A DNA stretch of 64,000 nt. It comes from Flaviflexus ciconiae. Lineage in GTDB: Bacteria > Actinomycetota > Actinomycetes > Actinomycetales > Actinomycetaceae. Positions 1 to 9,367 of this stretch are shown piece by piece. Below the pieces are notes generated by a model that had not been told where the DNA came from, searched no databases, and worked only from the letters and a program-made list of their open reading frames with translations. The DNA lies in the NCBI RefSeq assembly GCF_003971195.1, contig NZ_CP034593.1, positions 930,001-994,000 on the forward strand. Direction: 5' to 3'. A program made the position numbers and the translations under genes. The first letter of the stretch is position 1; each line of letters begins with the position of its first letter.

Positions 1-139
1 GATCTTCTCCGCCCTGGCCGACGTCAACCGAGACGGTAACAACCTCAGCTCCTGTCTGCTCTGCAATCCATCCGATTGCGACGGAGGTGTCAAGCCCGCC
101 CGAATAGGCTAGGACGACGCGATCCTTCTGTTCGCTCAT
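1..139 (-). CDS. argG: Argininosuccinate synthase, N-terminal part (runs off window)
   Basis: Reading the minus strand from the ATG at 137-139 gives 46 residues of argininosuccinate synthase, which joins citrulline and aspartate using ATP in the arginine pathway. The ATP-pyrophosphatase P-loop SGGLDTS is at residues 13-19, and a [11 protein letters not shown] stretch follows. The gene continues past base 1, so most of the protein is not visible. Its ATG overlaps the argR stop by an ATGA, so it is the downstream member of the arg operon and is probably translationally coupled to argR. Confidence 0.96.
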   Translation of the reverse strand, partial: MSEQKDRVVLAYSGGLDTSVAIGWIAEQTGAEVVTVSVDVGQGGED

Positions 140-654
140 GCGTTTTTCTCTTTCTCTGATGGTCTTTGTTCAGCAATGTTTAGTAGATAGGTGGCAAGCG
201 ACTGTGCGCGCTCACCGGAATTGGTGATAAGCAGGACGGTGTCGTCGCCGGCAATGCAGCCGAGGACACCGTCAATGACAGCCCGGTCGACCGACGCAGC
301 AAGGATCTGCGCCGCACCGGGCGGGGTTCGCAAGACCACTTGGTTAAAGGCAACCTGGGCGGTGAGCAACAGGTCCCGGCACCAGCGTTCGAGGTAGTCG
401 CGGGCCGCGATTGTCGCGTCGGGAACATCATCTGGATTGGGCAGGACGTAGCCTTGGCGACCACCCGGGAAACGCACCTTCGTTGCCCGCAGATCATCCA
501 GGTCGCGGGAGAGCGTTGCCTGAGTGACAACGATGCCGCGTTCGAGCAGTTCCAGCCGGAGTGCTTCCTGGCTGGCGATCTGGTTGCTGGAAATAATCTC
601 GGTGATCACCGAGTGGCGTGCGGCGCGCGTCGTCGGGGTAGTCTTCATGCTCAT
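136..654 (-). CDS. argR: Arginine repressor ArgR
   Basis: A 172-residue ArgR/AhrC protein, the arginine-sensing repressor of arginine biosynthesis. The N-terminal winged helix shows [13 protein letters not shown] and the recognition segment [17 protein letters not shown] (about residues 28-60). The C-terminal oligomerisation and arginine-binding domain carries the [12 protein letters not shown] segment (about residues 132-143), including the GDDT ligand loop. Length is normal for the family. It sits between argD and argG with ATGA overlaps on both sides. In many actinobacteria argF lies between argD and argR; here it does not. It probably acts on the palindrome at the argC promoter (4869-4886). 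Confidence 0.95.
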   Translation of the reverse strand: MSMKTTPTTRAARHSVITEIISSNQIASQEALRLELLERGIVVTQATLSRDLDDLRATKVRFPGGRQGYVLPNPDDVPDATIAARDYLERWCRDLLLTAQVAFNQVVLRTPPGAAQILAASVDRAVIDGVLGCIAGDDTVLLITNSGERAQSLATYLLNIAEQRPSEKEKNA

Positions 655-1781
655 CCTCTCAACTGGACAAGGTCGTTAATGAAGGGAACCAGGTCGTCGC
701 GGGTGATGATCAGCGGGGGTGCGAGACGGAGCGTGTTCTCGTTCGTCGCGTTAACGATGTAGCCCTTCTCCCTCATCTCTCCAACCAGGCCGGGAGCATC
801 CTCGACCTCGATGCCAAGTAGCAGGCCAGCACCCCGCACGGCGAAACCCTTGGACTGAAGCTCAGCGGTCAGCCACTCCCCCGTTTCCGACACGTGGTCA
901 AGGAGCGTCTCAATCTTGTTAAGCACCGCGAACGAGGCTGCAGCCACAACGGGGTTGCCACCAAAGGTGGAGCCGTGGCTGCCGGGGGTGAAGAGATTCT
1001 CGGCCGGACCGGTTGCGATGATCGCGCCGATCGGCATGCCACCACCGAGGCCCTTGGCTAGTGTCACGACATCGGCCTGGACGGTTCCGGTGTGGGCGAA
1101 CCACCTGCCGGTGCGTCCCATGCCGGTCTGGATCTCGTCGAGAACGAGCAGCGCACCGATCTCGTCGGCCTTGGCCCGCGCGGCCTTGAGGAATTCCGAG
1201 TCGAGGGGAACAACGCCGCGCTCACCTTGGATGGGTTCGAGGAAGATGGCCGCAACGTCGTCGCCCAGCTCATCCAGTGCCGTAACGCTCGGCTCAATAA
1301 AGTCGCACCCCGGTGTCTGGCTGAAGGGCTCGCGGATCGCGGGCTTGTGGGTGATCGAGAGCGCGCCGAGGGTTCTGCCATGGAAGGCGCCTTCAAGGGC
1401 AATGATCTTGCCGCCGGGCTTGTGAAGCATCGCGAGCTTCATCGCGCCCTCGTTGGCTTCCGTACCGGAGTTGCAGAGGAATACGCGTCCGCGCCTTCCG
1501 CCCTCGGATTCGAGCAGGTCAACGAGCTTTTGAGCAAGGTTAATCTGTGCGGGGGTCGTGAAGAAGTTCGAGACATGCGCGAGCTTGTTCGTCTGCTCAA
1601 CGATTGCCTTCGTCATCGTGTCGTCGGCGTAGCCGAGTGCGTTGACGGCAATGCCGGCAAGGAGATCGAGGTATTTCTTCCCGTTCGCATCCCACACGTG
1701 CACGCCTTCGCCGCGCTCGAGGACGAGCGAGGGCGAGCCGAACGCGTTGACGTAGACGGATTCATATGCGGAGACTGTCAT
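651..1781 (-). CDS. argD: Acetylornithine aminotransferase
   Basis: A 376-residue class III PLP-dependent aminotransferase, converting N-acetylglutamate semialdehyde to N-acetylornithine with glutamate as donor. Visible marks are the cofactor-contacting [15 protein letters not shown], the [14 protein letters not shown] segment with the PLP-binding aspartate, and [13 protein letters not shown] containing the Schiff-base lysine (around residue 240). Length matches ArgD rather than the longer ornithine or GABA transaminases. The ATG overlaps the argB stop (ATGA) and its own stop overlaps the argR start, so it is inside one translationally linked operon. Confidence 0.95.
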   Translation of the reverse strand: MTVSAYESVYVNAFGSPSLVLERGEGVHVWDANGKKYLDLLAGIAVNALGYADDTMTKAIVEQTNKLAHVSNFFTTPAQINLAQKLVDLLESEGGRRGRVFLCNSGTEANEGAMKLAMLHKPGGKIIALEGAFHGRTLGALSITHKPAIREPFSQTPGCDFIEPSVTALDELGDDVAAIFLEPIQGERGVVPLDSEFLKAARAKADEIGALLVLDEIQTGMGRTGRWFAHTGTVQADVVTLAKGLGGGMPIGAIIATGPAENLFTPGSHGSTFGGNPVVAAASFAVLNKIETLLDHVSETGEWLTAELQSKGFAVRGAGLLLGIEVEDAPGLVGEMREKGYIVNATNENTLRLAPPLIITRDDLVPFINDLVQLRG

Positions 1782-2677
1782 TTTTCATCCTTCGTGACGC
1801 GAGTTCCAACTCCCGCATCGGTGAATATCTCGAGAAGCATCGAGTGGGCCATGCGGCCGTCAATAATGTGGGCAGCTTGGACGCCGGCGTCGATGGCGTG
1901 GAGCGCCGCCTCCATCTTTGGTTTCATGCCGGCATCAAGTTTCGGCAGGAGCTCGGCCAGCTCGGATGCATTGATCTCGGAGACCAGCGAGTCCTTATTC
2001 GGCCAGTCAAGGTAGAGGCCCTCAACGTCGGTCAACATCAGGAGCTTGTTCGCGCCAAGTGCGGAGGCGATGGCGGCGGCGGCAGTATCGGCGTTGACGT
2101 TGAGGATCCCGTCGCCCTCAATATCCATGGCAATCGTGGAGACAACGGGTATGCGTCCGTTGTCGATGAGGTCGTGCAGGCTGGCGGGGTTCACTTCGTG
2201 AACGTCGCCCACCTGGCCGAGGTCAACCTTCTGACCATCAATGTCGATGTACCGTTTACGGCCCTTCAAAAGCCCCGCGTCCTCACCCGACATGCCGACC
2301 GCGTACGGCGCATCCTGGTTGATGAGCGAAACAAGTTCGCGCTGCACCTGACCAGCGAGGACCATGCGGACAACTTCCATGGCTTCCGGCGTGGTCACAC
2401 GCAGTCCGCCTCGGAACTCCGACTCGATCCCGAGCCGTTTCAGCATGGAGTTGATCTGGGGGCCGCCGCCGTGAACGACGACGGGCTTGAGGCCAACATG
2501 GTGGAAGAACATGATGTCGTGAACAAAGGCCTGCTTGAGCTCGTCGTTCACCATGGCGTTGCCGCCGTACTTGACGACGATGGTCTGGCCAGCGAACTCA
2601 CGGATCCACGGGAGGGCCTGGACGAGAACCTCGGCCTTATCCTGGGCTGCGAGCAGCCTCTGCAGTAATGAGCTCAT
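1778..2677 (-). CDS. argB: Acetylglutamate kinase
   Basis: A 299-residue amino-acid-kinase-family enzyme that phosphorylates N-acetylglutamate, the committed and usually arginine-inhibited step. The N-terminal VVKYGGNAM nucleotide loop and the [12 protein letters not shown] substrate loop are clear, as is the C-terminal [19 protein letters not shown] segment typical of the arginine-sensitive hexameric form. The start ATG overlaps the argJ stop and the stop overlaps argD, both by ATGA. Confidence 0.96.
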   Translation of the reverse strand: MSSLLQRLLAAQDKAEVLVQALPWIREFAGQTIVVKYGGNAMVNDELKQAFVHDIMFFHHVGLKPVVVHGGGPQINSMLKRLGIESEFRGGLRVTTPEAMEVVRMVLAGQVQRELVSLINQDAPYAVGMSGEDAGLLKGRKRYIDIDGQKVDLGQVGDVHEVNPASLHDLIDNGRIPVVSTIAMDIEGDGILNVNADTAAAAIASALGANKLLMLTDVEGLYLDWPNKDSLVSEINASELAELLPKLDAGMKPKMEAALHAIDAGVQAAHIIDGRMAHSMLLEIFTDAGVGTRVTKDEK

Positions 2678-3831
2678 GTCGTGTACGCCGAATTCTCCGT
2701 GACGTAGTCGTACGTCAGGTCGTTAGTAAGAACAGTTGCCGACTCGGTTCCAGAACCAAGCCGAAGCTCAATATCGACAAGGCGATCGGACTGCATGTCG
2801 ACCTCGTCGCGCCTGCCAGTATCAACACCGTTTTCACAGACAGCGATGCCGTTAATAAGAACGGCGAGATCTGCGGGCTCAAAGGGAGCAACCGACTCAG
2901 GAACGGTTCCCGCTGCCGAGATGATCCGGCCCCAGTTCGGGTCGTTTCCAAAGATTGCGCACTTGAATAGGTTCGACTGCGCGATAGCCCGAGCAACCGC
3001 AAGAGCTCCCACTTCGGAGGCTGCGTTGGTCACCCGCACGGCAATATCGTGGCTCGCTCCCTCGGCGTCACCAATCATTTGCCGGGCAAGATCCTGGCAG
3101 ACCCTACGGACCCCGTCAGCAAAGTCTTGAGCATCGGGAGTGACCCCCGAAGCGCCGCTGGCAAGCAGCAGGACCGTGTCGTTGGTCGACATGCAGCCAT
3201 CAACGTCGATCCGGTTAAACGTCTTATCGCTCGACGAGGCAAGTGCCTCCTGAGCAGTCTCGGCATCGATCACGGCATCGGTTGTGATCACGCACAGCAT
3301 GGTTGCCATGCCGGGGGCGATCATGCCGGCGCCCTTTGCCATGCCACCGATCCGGTAACCACCGGCCTCAAAGGTTGCTTCCTTGGGGCGCGTATCGGTT
3401 GTCATGATTGCGCGAGCAGCATCGTGCCCACCGGAAGTCGACAGTGCACCGGCTGCTACGTCGACACCCGCCACAAGCGGTTCCGCGGAAAGCTTCGTGC
3501 CAATGACACCGGTCGAGCAGACACCAACCTCAGACGCAACGATCGAAAGAACCTTGGCAACCTGCTCGGCGGTGGCTTCCGTGACCGCCATACCGCCCGG
3601 GGTTGCGACGTTGGCGTTGCCCGAGTTGAGAACAACGGCCCTCATCTTCCCGTCTGAGACAACGTCCCTGGTCCACACGACCGGCCAGGCAACAATCCGG
3701 TTGGTCGTGAAGACACCGGCGGCAACATCGAGCGGCCCGTCGTTGACCACAAGAGCAAGGTCTGCCTTACCGGACTCCTTGAGCCCGGCGGTAATACCGG
3801 AGGCCCTAAAGCCCTTTGGATAGGTGATCAT
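2674..3831 (-). CDS. argJ: Bifunctional glutamate N-acetyltransferase / ornithine acetyltransferase
   Basis: A 385-residue ArgJ, which recycles the acetyl group from acetylornithine to glutamate. The autoproteolytic site is visible in [10 protein letters not shown] (residues 170-179), where cleavage is expected just before Thr177 to give alpha and beta chains. The SGNANVATP and CSTGVIG motifs near the oxyanion hole are present. Whether it can also use acetyl-CoA (bifunctional form) cannot be told from sequence alone. It overlaps argC and argB by ATGA on either side. Confidence 0.95.
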   Translation of the reverse strand: MITYPKGFRASGITAGLKESGKADLALVVNDGPLDVAAGVFTTNRIVAWPVVWTRDVVSDGKMRAVVLNSGNANVATPGGMAVTEATAEQVAKVLSIVASEVGVCSTGVIGTKLSAEPLVAGVDVAAGALSTSGGHDAARAIMTTDTRPKEATFEAGGYRIGGMAKGAGMIAPGMATMLCVITTDAVIDAETAQEALASSSDKTFNRIDVDGCMSTNDTVLLLASGASGVTPDAQDFADGVRRVCQDLARQMIGDAEGASHDIAVRVTNAASEVGALAVARAIAQSNLFKCAIFGNDPNWGRIISAAGTVPESVAPFEPADLAVLINGIAVCENGVDTGRRDEVDMQSDRLVDIELRLGSGTESATVLTNDLTYDYVTENSAYTT

Positions 3832-4868
3832 GGTGCGACTCCAATCGTGGTCAGGCCGGTCTCCTCGGGAATGCCGAGGGAAAGGTTGAGGGACTGGATG
3901 GCGGCGCCCGCGGTTCCCTTGACCAGGTTGTCGAGTGCGCAGATGGCGGTGAGTCGCTCCTCGTCTCGATCGAGAACAGCGTGGACAAGCGCCGTGTTGG
4001 CGCCCGTTGTCATCGCCGTTGATGGGACGGAGTCCATGAACTGAACGAAGGGCTCACCATCGTAGGCCGAACGGTATGCGTCCTGAACGTCAGACTGTGT
4101 CGTTCCCGAAGCAACGGGAATCGAAACGGTGGCGAGAATGCCGCGCGAGACGGGAGCGAGAACGGGCGTGAACGACAGTTTGTCGAGCGTTCCGCCGGCG
4201 TGCCGGAGGTTCTGCATGATCTCGGGGATGTGGCGGTGGGTGCCACCCACGCCATAGGGCGCAAGGCTACCGAGTGCCTCGGAGGCAATGAGGTGGGGCT
4301 TCGGTGCCTTACCGGCACCCGAGTAGCCAACAGCCAGCACGGCAACAATGCCTTCGCCGCCGGCAATGCCTGCGCTCACGGCGGGCTGGGCAGCAAAGGT
4401 TACCGACGAGGCGTTACAGCCGGGCGAGGCAATAAGCTTTGCATCAGCAAGGAGTTCCCGCTGGGTCGTCCCTTTGCGAATCAGTTCGGGCATGGCGTAA
4501 GCCCACGGCTCTGCCATCTCTCCCCCGTAGTAAGCCGCCCAGTCGGCCTCGTTTTCGAGACGGTGGTCAGCACCGAGATCAATGATCCGAATATCGGGGT
4601 TGATCGCGAGAATCTCGGCAGAGATCGCAGCCGACGCGCCGTGCGGAAGCCCAAGAATCACAACATCTGAATCGGCCAGGGACTGCGCCTCGATAGCAAC
4701 GAGCTGCCGGTCAGCAATGGATCGCAGGTGCGGATGAACCCCACCGATAGGCCCCCGGGAAGAATGGGCGGCGAGCGTCCCAATCTCCAGCTCGGGGTGC
4801 GACACGAGGAGGCGGAGCGCCTCTCCCCCTGCATAGCCGGATGCGCCGGCGATGGATACCCTAGTCAT
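3828..4868 (-). CDS. argC: N-acetyl-gamma-glutamyl-phosphate reductase
   Basis: A 346-residue NADPH-dependent reductase, first gene of the arg operon. The Rossmann motif SIAGASGYAGGEALRLL starts four residues after the chosen ATG, and the catalytic cysteine lies in ASPGCNASS (about Cys151). An upstream in-frame ATG exists (4994), but the extra 42 residues have no family counterpart and would run through the promoter. A second possible start is the ATG at 4874, two codons upstream. The ATG at 4868 lies exactly where a leaderless transcript from the promoter at 4876-4903 would begin, which supports this start. Confidence 0.93.
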   Translation of the reverse strand: MTRVSIAGASGYAGGEALRLLVSHPELEIGTLAAHSSRGPIGGVHPHLRSIADRQLVAIEAQSLADSDVVILGLPHGASAAISAEILAINPDIRIIDLGADHRLENEADWAAYYGGEMAEPWAYAMPELIRKGTTQRELLADAKLIASPGCNASSVTFAAQPAVSAGIAGGEGIVAVLAVGYSGAGKAPKPHLIASEALGSLAPYGVGGTHRHIPEIMQNLRHAGGTLDKLSFTPVLAPVSRGILATVSIPVASGTTQSDVQDAYRSAYDGEPFVQFMDSVPSTAMTTGANTALVHAVLDRDEERLTAICALDNLVKGTAGAAIQSLNLSLGIPEETGLTTIGVAP

Positions 4869-4903
4869 GTGCATAAGTATACGCACTCTTGTATCTCGAT
4901 CAA
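4866..4903 (-). promoter_or_regulatory. argC leaderless promoter with overlapping ARG-box-like operator
   Basis: On the minus strand a -35 TTGATC (4898-4903), a 16-base spacer and a -10 TATACT (4876-4881) are followed after 7 bases by the argC ATG, so the transcript probably starts at the start codon. The imperfect palindrome GTGCATA-AGTA-TACGCAC (4869-4886) covers the -10 and the start site. It resembles the TGCATAA-type ARG boxes known from actinobacteria. ArgR binding here would block RNA polymerase directly. This is inference from sequence position. Confidence 0.72.
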
Positions 4904-5189
4904 CTCGAGAAGTCGTGAGCCAGGCAACGTTGCCGTAACGCAGATTGCACTGGAAATCTCGTATCTTTAGCGGAATCTTCATGTTCCGCATCATTGTCGG
5001 CTACCTGTAACCTTACCCAATTACGCAGAGCATTCGACAGGGGAAATTCACTTGTTTTCTGTATATCGGCACTCAACGAGCCCGCTCATCGCGGTGTCGT
5101 GCCTGGTCACGATCTCGGGGGCGCTCTCCTAGCCCACGCGGAATGGCTGTCATCGCGCTGGTCGCTATCGGCCTGCGGCCGACCTTGTT
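4904..5189. other. Intergenic region upstream of argC
   Basis: Between the argC promoter and the end of the AhpD-like gene I see no convincing gene. The small plus-strand open frame from 4994 has no ribosome binding site or recognisable sequence. Confidence 0.5.
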
Positions 5190-5645
5190 CTACCTGACGG
5201 GGTGGCCGGAGAGGATCGAGATCCGGTTGAAGGCGTTGATGGCGACGGCGATCCAGGCGGCTGCGGACACCTGGTCTGGCGTGAGGACGGAGGCGATCTC
5301 GTCGTAGCGAGCATCGGCATCCCGGGCCTGCGGGAGTTCGGTGGCCAGCTCCGCCATCTCCAACACGGCACGCTCCTCGGCGCTGAAGAGGGCAACATCC
5401 CGCCATGCCGGAATAACGGCGATCTTGGTGGCATCGATGCCTGCGCGGACGAGCTGAGGTACGTGTGCTTTCAGGCAACTCGGGCACCTGTTGATCTGGG
5501 AGCAGCGAACGTTAATGAGCTCAACGAGGTCGCGTCCCAGCCCCGCCTCGTCGGCTATTTTCTTCACCGTGTCGACGAATTCGAGGGCCGATCGATAGGC
5601 CAGTGGATGCTGTCTGTCGATGTAGAGCCTCCCGGGCTTTTCCAT
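5190..5645 (-). CDS. AhpD-like / carboxymuconolactone decarboxylase family protein
   Basis: A 151-residue all-helical AhpD-fold protein. The redox motif CPSCLKAH (Cys54, Cys57, His61) is the signature of the peroxidase-type members, which reduce peroxides or act as alkylhydroperoxidase partners. No ahpC is adjacent, so the physiological partner is unknown. The ribosome site GGGAGG lies just upstream of the ATG. It is divergently transcribed from the quinone oxidoreductase with only 56 bases between starts, so the two may share control in an oxidative-stress setting. Confidence 0.85.
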   Translation of the reverse strand: MEKPGRLYIDRQHPLAYRSALEFVDTVKKIADEAGLGRDLVELINVRCSQINRCPSCLKAHVPQLVRAGIDATKIAVIPAWRDVALFSAEERAVLEMAELATELPQARDADARYDEIASVLTPDQVSAAAWIAVAINAFNRISILSGHPVR

Positions 5646-5701
5646 TCTTACCTCCCGTTATGTGTGATTTGGCTCTAGTCTAGGACGAAAAGGAGGACGT
5701 C

Positions 5702-6655
5702 ATGTTTGCTATCAAGACCAGCCGGGCCGGCGGGCCGGAGGTTCTGGAGTGGGTTGAGACCCCCGATCCCGTGCCCGGGTCGGACGAACTCCTCGTCGAG
5801 GTTGACTATGCTGGATCGAATTTTATTGACACCTATCAGCGCTCTGGCACCTACCCCATGGACCTTCCGTTCATCCCAGGTCAGGAAGGATCCGGGCGGG
5901 TCATTGGTCGCGGCGACGACGTTGAGGGCTGGTGGGACGGCACCCGGGTTGCCTGGACCAATGTGCTTGGCTCCTACGCCGAGAAGATCGTCATTCCGGC
6001 GTCCGCGGCGCTCTACGTCCCAGACCATGTCCGCATGGACGTGGCAGCTGCTCTGCCTTTGCAGGGCATGACGGCCCACTACCTCATCCGCTCTGTCTTC
6101 CCGGTATCCACCGGAACAAAGGTGCTGCTGACGGGGGCCGCCGGCGGGGTCGGCAGGATCGCCGCTCAGTTGGCGGCCGGCGAGGGAGCCGTCACCGTGG
6201 GAACCGTCAGTTCGGAGGATAAGCTCGCTTTCTCCGAAGCTACCCACACGCTTGTTGTGGACGATTGGGCAACAATCAAGGAGCGAGTGGAGCAGCTTGT
6301 CGGTGGCGTTGATGTGGTCTATGACGGCATTGGCAAGGACTCGTTTGATCACACGATCACGTGCCTGCGGGAGCGCGGACTCATGTGCCTCTTCGGTGGG
6401 GCGTCCGGACAGGTACCGCCCTTTGACCTGCAGCGACTTAACGCCCTCGGAAGCCTGTTTGTCACGCGACCGACCTTGCGTGACTATCTGGGCCACGAGA
6501 AGGACTGGAGGTGGAGCGAACTGACGGAACGTGCCGCCGCCGGTCATCTCGACATCCTGATCGGGAAGGTCTTCGATCTTGAGAATGCCGGTGACGCCCA
6601 CAGGCACATCGAGTCCGGTGAATCAATCGGGAAGACACTTCTCAAGGTCAGCTAG
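5702..6655 (+). CDS. Quinone oxidoreductase (zinc-free MDR family)
   Basis: A 317-residue NADPH:quinone reductase-like member of the medium-chain dehydrogenase superfamily. The GroES-like N-terminal domain has the SNFIDTYQRSG and PFIPGQEGSG patterns of the Qor group and lacks the cysteines that bind structural zinc. The nucleotide motif TGAAGGVGRIAAQLA starts near residue 142. A strong ribosome site (AAAGGAGG) precedes the ATG. It is likely cytosolic and reduces small quinones or enals; the substrate cannot be assigned. Confidence 0.88.
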   Translation: MFAIKTSRAGGPEVLEWVETPDPVPGSDELLVEVDYAGSNFIDTYQRSGTYPMDLPFIPGQEGSGRVIGRGDDVEGWWDGTRVAWTNVLGSYAEKIVIPASAALYVPDHVRMDVAAALPLQGMTAHYLIRSVFPVSTGTKVLLTGAAGGVGRIAAQLAAGEGAVTVGTVSSEDKLAFSEATHTLVVDDWATIKERVEQLVGGVDVVYDGIGKDSFDHTITCLRERGLMCLFGGASGQVPPFDLQRLNALGSLFVTRPTLRDYLGHEKDWRWSELTERAAAGHLDILIGKVFDLENAGDAHRHIESGESIGKTLLKVS

Positions 6656-7130
6656 CCGCTCGGATAACTGCGCAGAGTCGAATAACAACTGACGACGGAG
6701 GGTCCTGGAACCGCCCAGCGCCCGACTCGCCAAGCTTTCGCTTGCCTCAGATACCCCGGGCCTGGGCGTGACTCCCAGGTCCGGTTACTGCTCTGAGTGA
6801 ACACACGGAACTCGCCTGGGGAGTCGGACGGCGTTGCAGGCGGTCTTTGGCACTGCCCGATTCTCTTTGGCTTGGTGGATTCAGCGCGGATTGTATGGGC
6901 TTTAAGTCGCCAAAAAGTCGCCGGTCTTCGACGAAACCCGTGGTCACGGGGCTAGCGTGCATGGTCCTTCTTTGCCTGTGGCGTGGGTTATGAAGTGAGG
7001 CACCCTGATTCTCAAGGACACGCATATCCCTCTAGTATGGTCGTGTGGATAAATCCGCTCTTAAGGAGCCCCCTAGTACCTTGACCGCCTTACCCCGCTT
7101 CAGTGCGCTCAATGGTGAGGTGGTCGGATC
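6656..7130. other. Intergenic region with a weak hairpin
   Basis: No convincing gene in 475 bases. A short hairpin (CCTGGG / CCCAGG, 6761-6779, 7-base loop) could help end qor transcription but has no T-run. The promoter of the CNNM gene must lie in the last part; a GAGGTGG ribosome site precedes 7131. Confidence 0.4.
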
Positions 7131-8627
7131 ATGAACGGTCTTGCCGTGAACATCATCATGGTGTTCGTTTTTGTCATCATCGGCGGCATTTTTGCCGCGT
7201 CGGAGATGGCACTGGTTTCGTTACGCGAGAGCCAGCTCCGCCGCATGGAGAAGGAATCGAAGTCCGGCGAGAAGGTAGCAGCGCTCGCCCGCGACTCGGG
7301 CACTTTCCTTTCCGCCGTTCAGATCGGCGTGACCTTTGCAGGGTTCTTCTCCTCCGCGTTTGGCGCCTCCACCATTGCCCCACAGATCGAGCCCTGGCTC
7401 GAGGACATTGGTATTTCCGAGTCGCTGTCGGGTCCGGTTGCCCTGGTCCTCATGACCCTGATCGTGTCCTACCTGTCTCTCGTTCTTGGTGAGCTCGTTC
7501 CCAAGCGCATCGCGCTCGCACGGAACGAGGGCGCCTCGAAGATCCTGGGGCCTCCCCTGTCGAAGTTCGCCGTTATTTTGAAGCCGGTGATCTGGATTGT
7601 TGACGTATCGTCCAGCGCTATCCTGCGTCTCATCGGGATCAACCCCGACGATAACGGCTCATCCATGTCGGATGAGGAGGTTCGCGACATTGTTGTCTCC
7701 CACGAGGGGTTCGACATGGCGGAGAGGGACATGGTGGAGGATGTCTTCCAAGCCTCCAACACCCTGATCCGCGAGGTCATGAAGCACCGCCGCGACATCG
7801 TTGCTATCCGCAACGACTCCACGCTCGGTGAAGCTATCGCCGTGGTTGCCGAGCATCCGTACTCTCGTTACCTCGTGTACCGCGAAGAGATTGATGACGT
7901 TATTGGCTTTTTCCACATTCGCGACCTCTACGAGGCACGCTACGAACTATCAGCAGAAGCTCCGCTTGATTCGATTATCCGCGATGTCCTCATGGTGCCC
8001 GGCACGTCGACGATCATGCCGGTCATGAACCACATGCGTTCCTCTTCCCATCACATTGCCGTCGTCATTGACGAATACGGTGGCACCGACGGGCTCGTTA
8101 CTCTTGAGGACCTCATTGAGGAACTCGTTGGCGAGATCTGGGACGAGTACGACCAGGAGCAGTACCGGGAAGAATTGAAGCTGCACGAGTCGAAGATGTA
8201 CGACGGACAGACTTCTCTCGAGGACTTCGCGGACCGCTCCGGCATTGTCCTACCCGAAGGTCCCTACGAAACGATTGCCGGATGGATGCTGTCCCACATG
8301 GGGCGCCTGGCAAAACCCGGCGACATCGTCCCGATCGATCACGACATGACGGAGGACACGGAGGATGACTCCACCTCCATCCGTTACGAACTGGAAGTCG
8401 CCACGATCGAACACAACCGCATCACCGCCATCCAGCTCCGCAAGACCACGGTGCCCGCACCCGGTGAGGCAGAAGAAACCGAACATGTCATTGGCGACAG
8501 CTCCGGGGCCGACACCACAACACGCGGTGACGAAGTCACCGCGAGCAATGGCAATGCCGCTTCGAGCAAGGGCAATGCTACTGTGACCGTTGAGAACACC
8601 GAGAATACTGAAGGTAACGAGAAGTGA
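7131..8627 (+). CDS. CNNM/CorC-type hemolysin family membrane protein
   Basis: A 498-residue protein with an N-terminal DUF21 transmembrane domain (about residues 1-170; several hydrophobic segments including IIMVFVFVIIGGIFAASEMAL), a CBS pair (about 200-320, with EVMKHRRDIVAI and DEYGGTDGLVTLEDLIEELVGEI), and a C-terminal CorC_HlyC domain (about 340-440). A low-complexity Thr/Glu/Asn tail follows. The family is implicated in Mg2+/Na+ or divalent cation transport at the cytoplasmic membrane. The stop overlaps the next gene's GTG start (GTGA), implying coupled translation. Confidence 0.9.
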   Translation: MNGLAVNIIMVFVFVIIGGIFAASEMALVSLRESQLRRMEKESKSGEKVAALARDSGTFLSAVQIGVTFAGFFSSAFGASTIAPQIEPWLEDIGISESLSGPVALVLMTLIVSYLSLVLGELVPKRIALARNEGASKILGPPLSKFAVILKPVIWIVDVSSSAILRLIGINPDDNGSSMSDEEVRDIVVSHEGFDMAERDMVEDVFQASNTLIREVMKHRRDIVAIRNDSTLGEAIAVVAEHPYSRYLVYREEIDDVIGFFHIRDLYEARYELSAEAPLDSIIRDVLMVPGTSTIMPVMNHMRSSSHHIAVVIDEYGGTDGLVTLEDLIEELVGEIWDEYDQEQYREELKLHESKMYDGQTSLEDFADRSGIVLPEGPYETIAGWMLSHMGRLAKPGDIVPIDHDMTEDTEDDSTSIRYELEVATIEHNRITAIQLRKTTVPAPGEAEETEHVIGDSSGADTTTRGDEVTASNGNAASSKGNATVTVENTENTEGNEK

Positions 8628-9160
8628 CAGCGTGGAAGCCGGTCCTCGATAACCTGAATCTCGTCGCAAAGCCCGTTGCCGAGGCACTGCGTGCCTTCAC
8701 CGCGCAGCATCCCGAAGAGGCGAAGCAGATTCTCGTTGCCGAGATCGACCCCGAGCATGCTGACACCGAGGCCATGACCTCGCTTTGGGGCACGGACCTG
8801 TTCGACTCGGTCAATTGCGTGGTTGTCTCGGGCAAGCGCAGCGGCGTCGAGAAGGTTGCCGCCTGCTGCATCCGGGCCACCACTCGCGCTGACGTCAACC
8901 ACGCCGTCAAGAAGAAGCTGGATGTGCGAAAATGCTCGTTCATGCCGATGGACGAGGCAGTGGAACGTACCGACATGGCACACGGCGGAATCACCCCAAT
9001 CGGACTTGGCCAGTGGCCGATCTGGCTCGATACCCGAGTCCTTGGTGCGACCGCAATCATCGGCTCCGGCCTGCGGTCTTCCAAGATCAGCCTGCCCGGC
9101 TCGGTCCTTGCCCTGTTCCCGAACACCGAGGTCGTCGAGGGCCTCGCCGTTAAGGCATAA
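8624..9160 (+). CDS. YbaK/EbsC-type aminoacyl-tRNA deacylase
   Basis: A 178-residue YbaK-fold protein. Features are the KRSGVEKVAACCIRATTRADVNHAVKKKL core with conserved lysines and the MAHGGITPIGL loop typical of free-standing editing domains that hydrolyse mischarged tRNA (for example Cys- or Ala-tRNA(Pro)). The start is a GTG at 8624 overlapping the stop of the CNNM gene, so the two form an operon. Which mischarged tRNA it edits cannot be told. Confidence 0.85.
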   Translation: MTAWKPVLDNLNLVAKPVAEALRAFTAQHPEEAKQILVAEIDPEHADTEAMTSLWGTDLFDSVNCVVVSGKRSGVEKVAACCIRATTRADVNHAVKKKLDVRKCSFMPMDEAVERTDMAHGGITPIGLGQWPIWLDTRVLGATAIIGSGLRSSKISLPGSVLALFPNTEVVEGLAVKA

Positions 9161-9259
9161 CAGCACCGAGTCACCATTCGGGCAACAACCTTGAAGCCCA
9201 GAATCCGGTAGGAAATCGGACTGACATCGGAAACACAACTGGCATACGTCAGGTAAGCA

Positions 9260-9300
9260 GAAGCCCGGTTCGCTCGAAATCACGAGTTGGACCGGGCTTC
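9260..9300. terminator. Bidirectional intrinsic terminator
   Basis: A perfect 10-bp stem GAAGCCCGGT / ACCGGGCTTC lies between convergent genes (YbaK-type on plus, SDR on minus). It probably ends transcription from both sides. Confidence 0.8.
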
Positions 9301-9367
9301 CGCTTTGCTCCTGTCGCTTCACGCTGGCACAAGAGCTCTCAAAGAGCACCACCGATGGACTGGTCTT

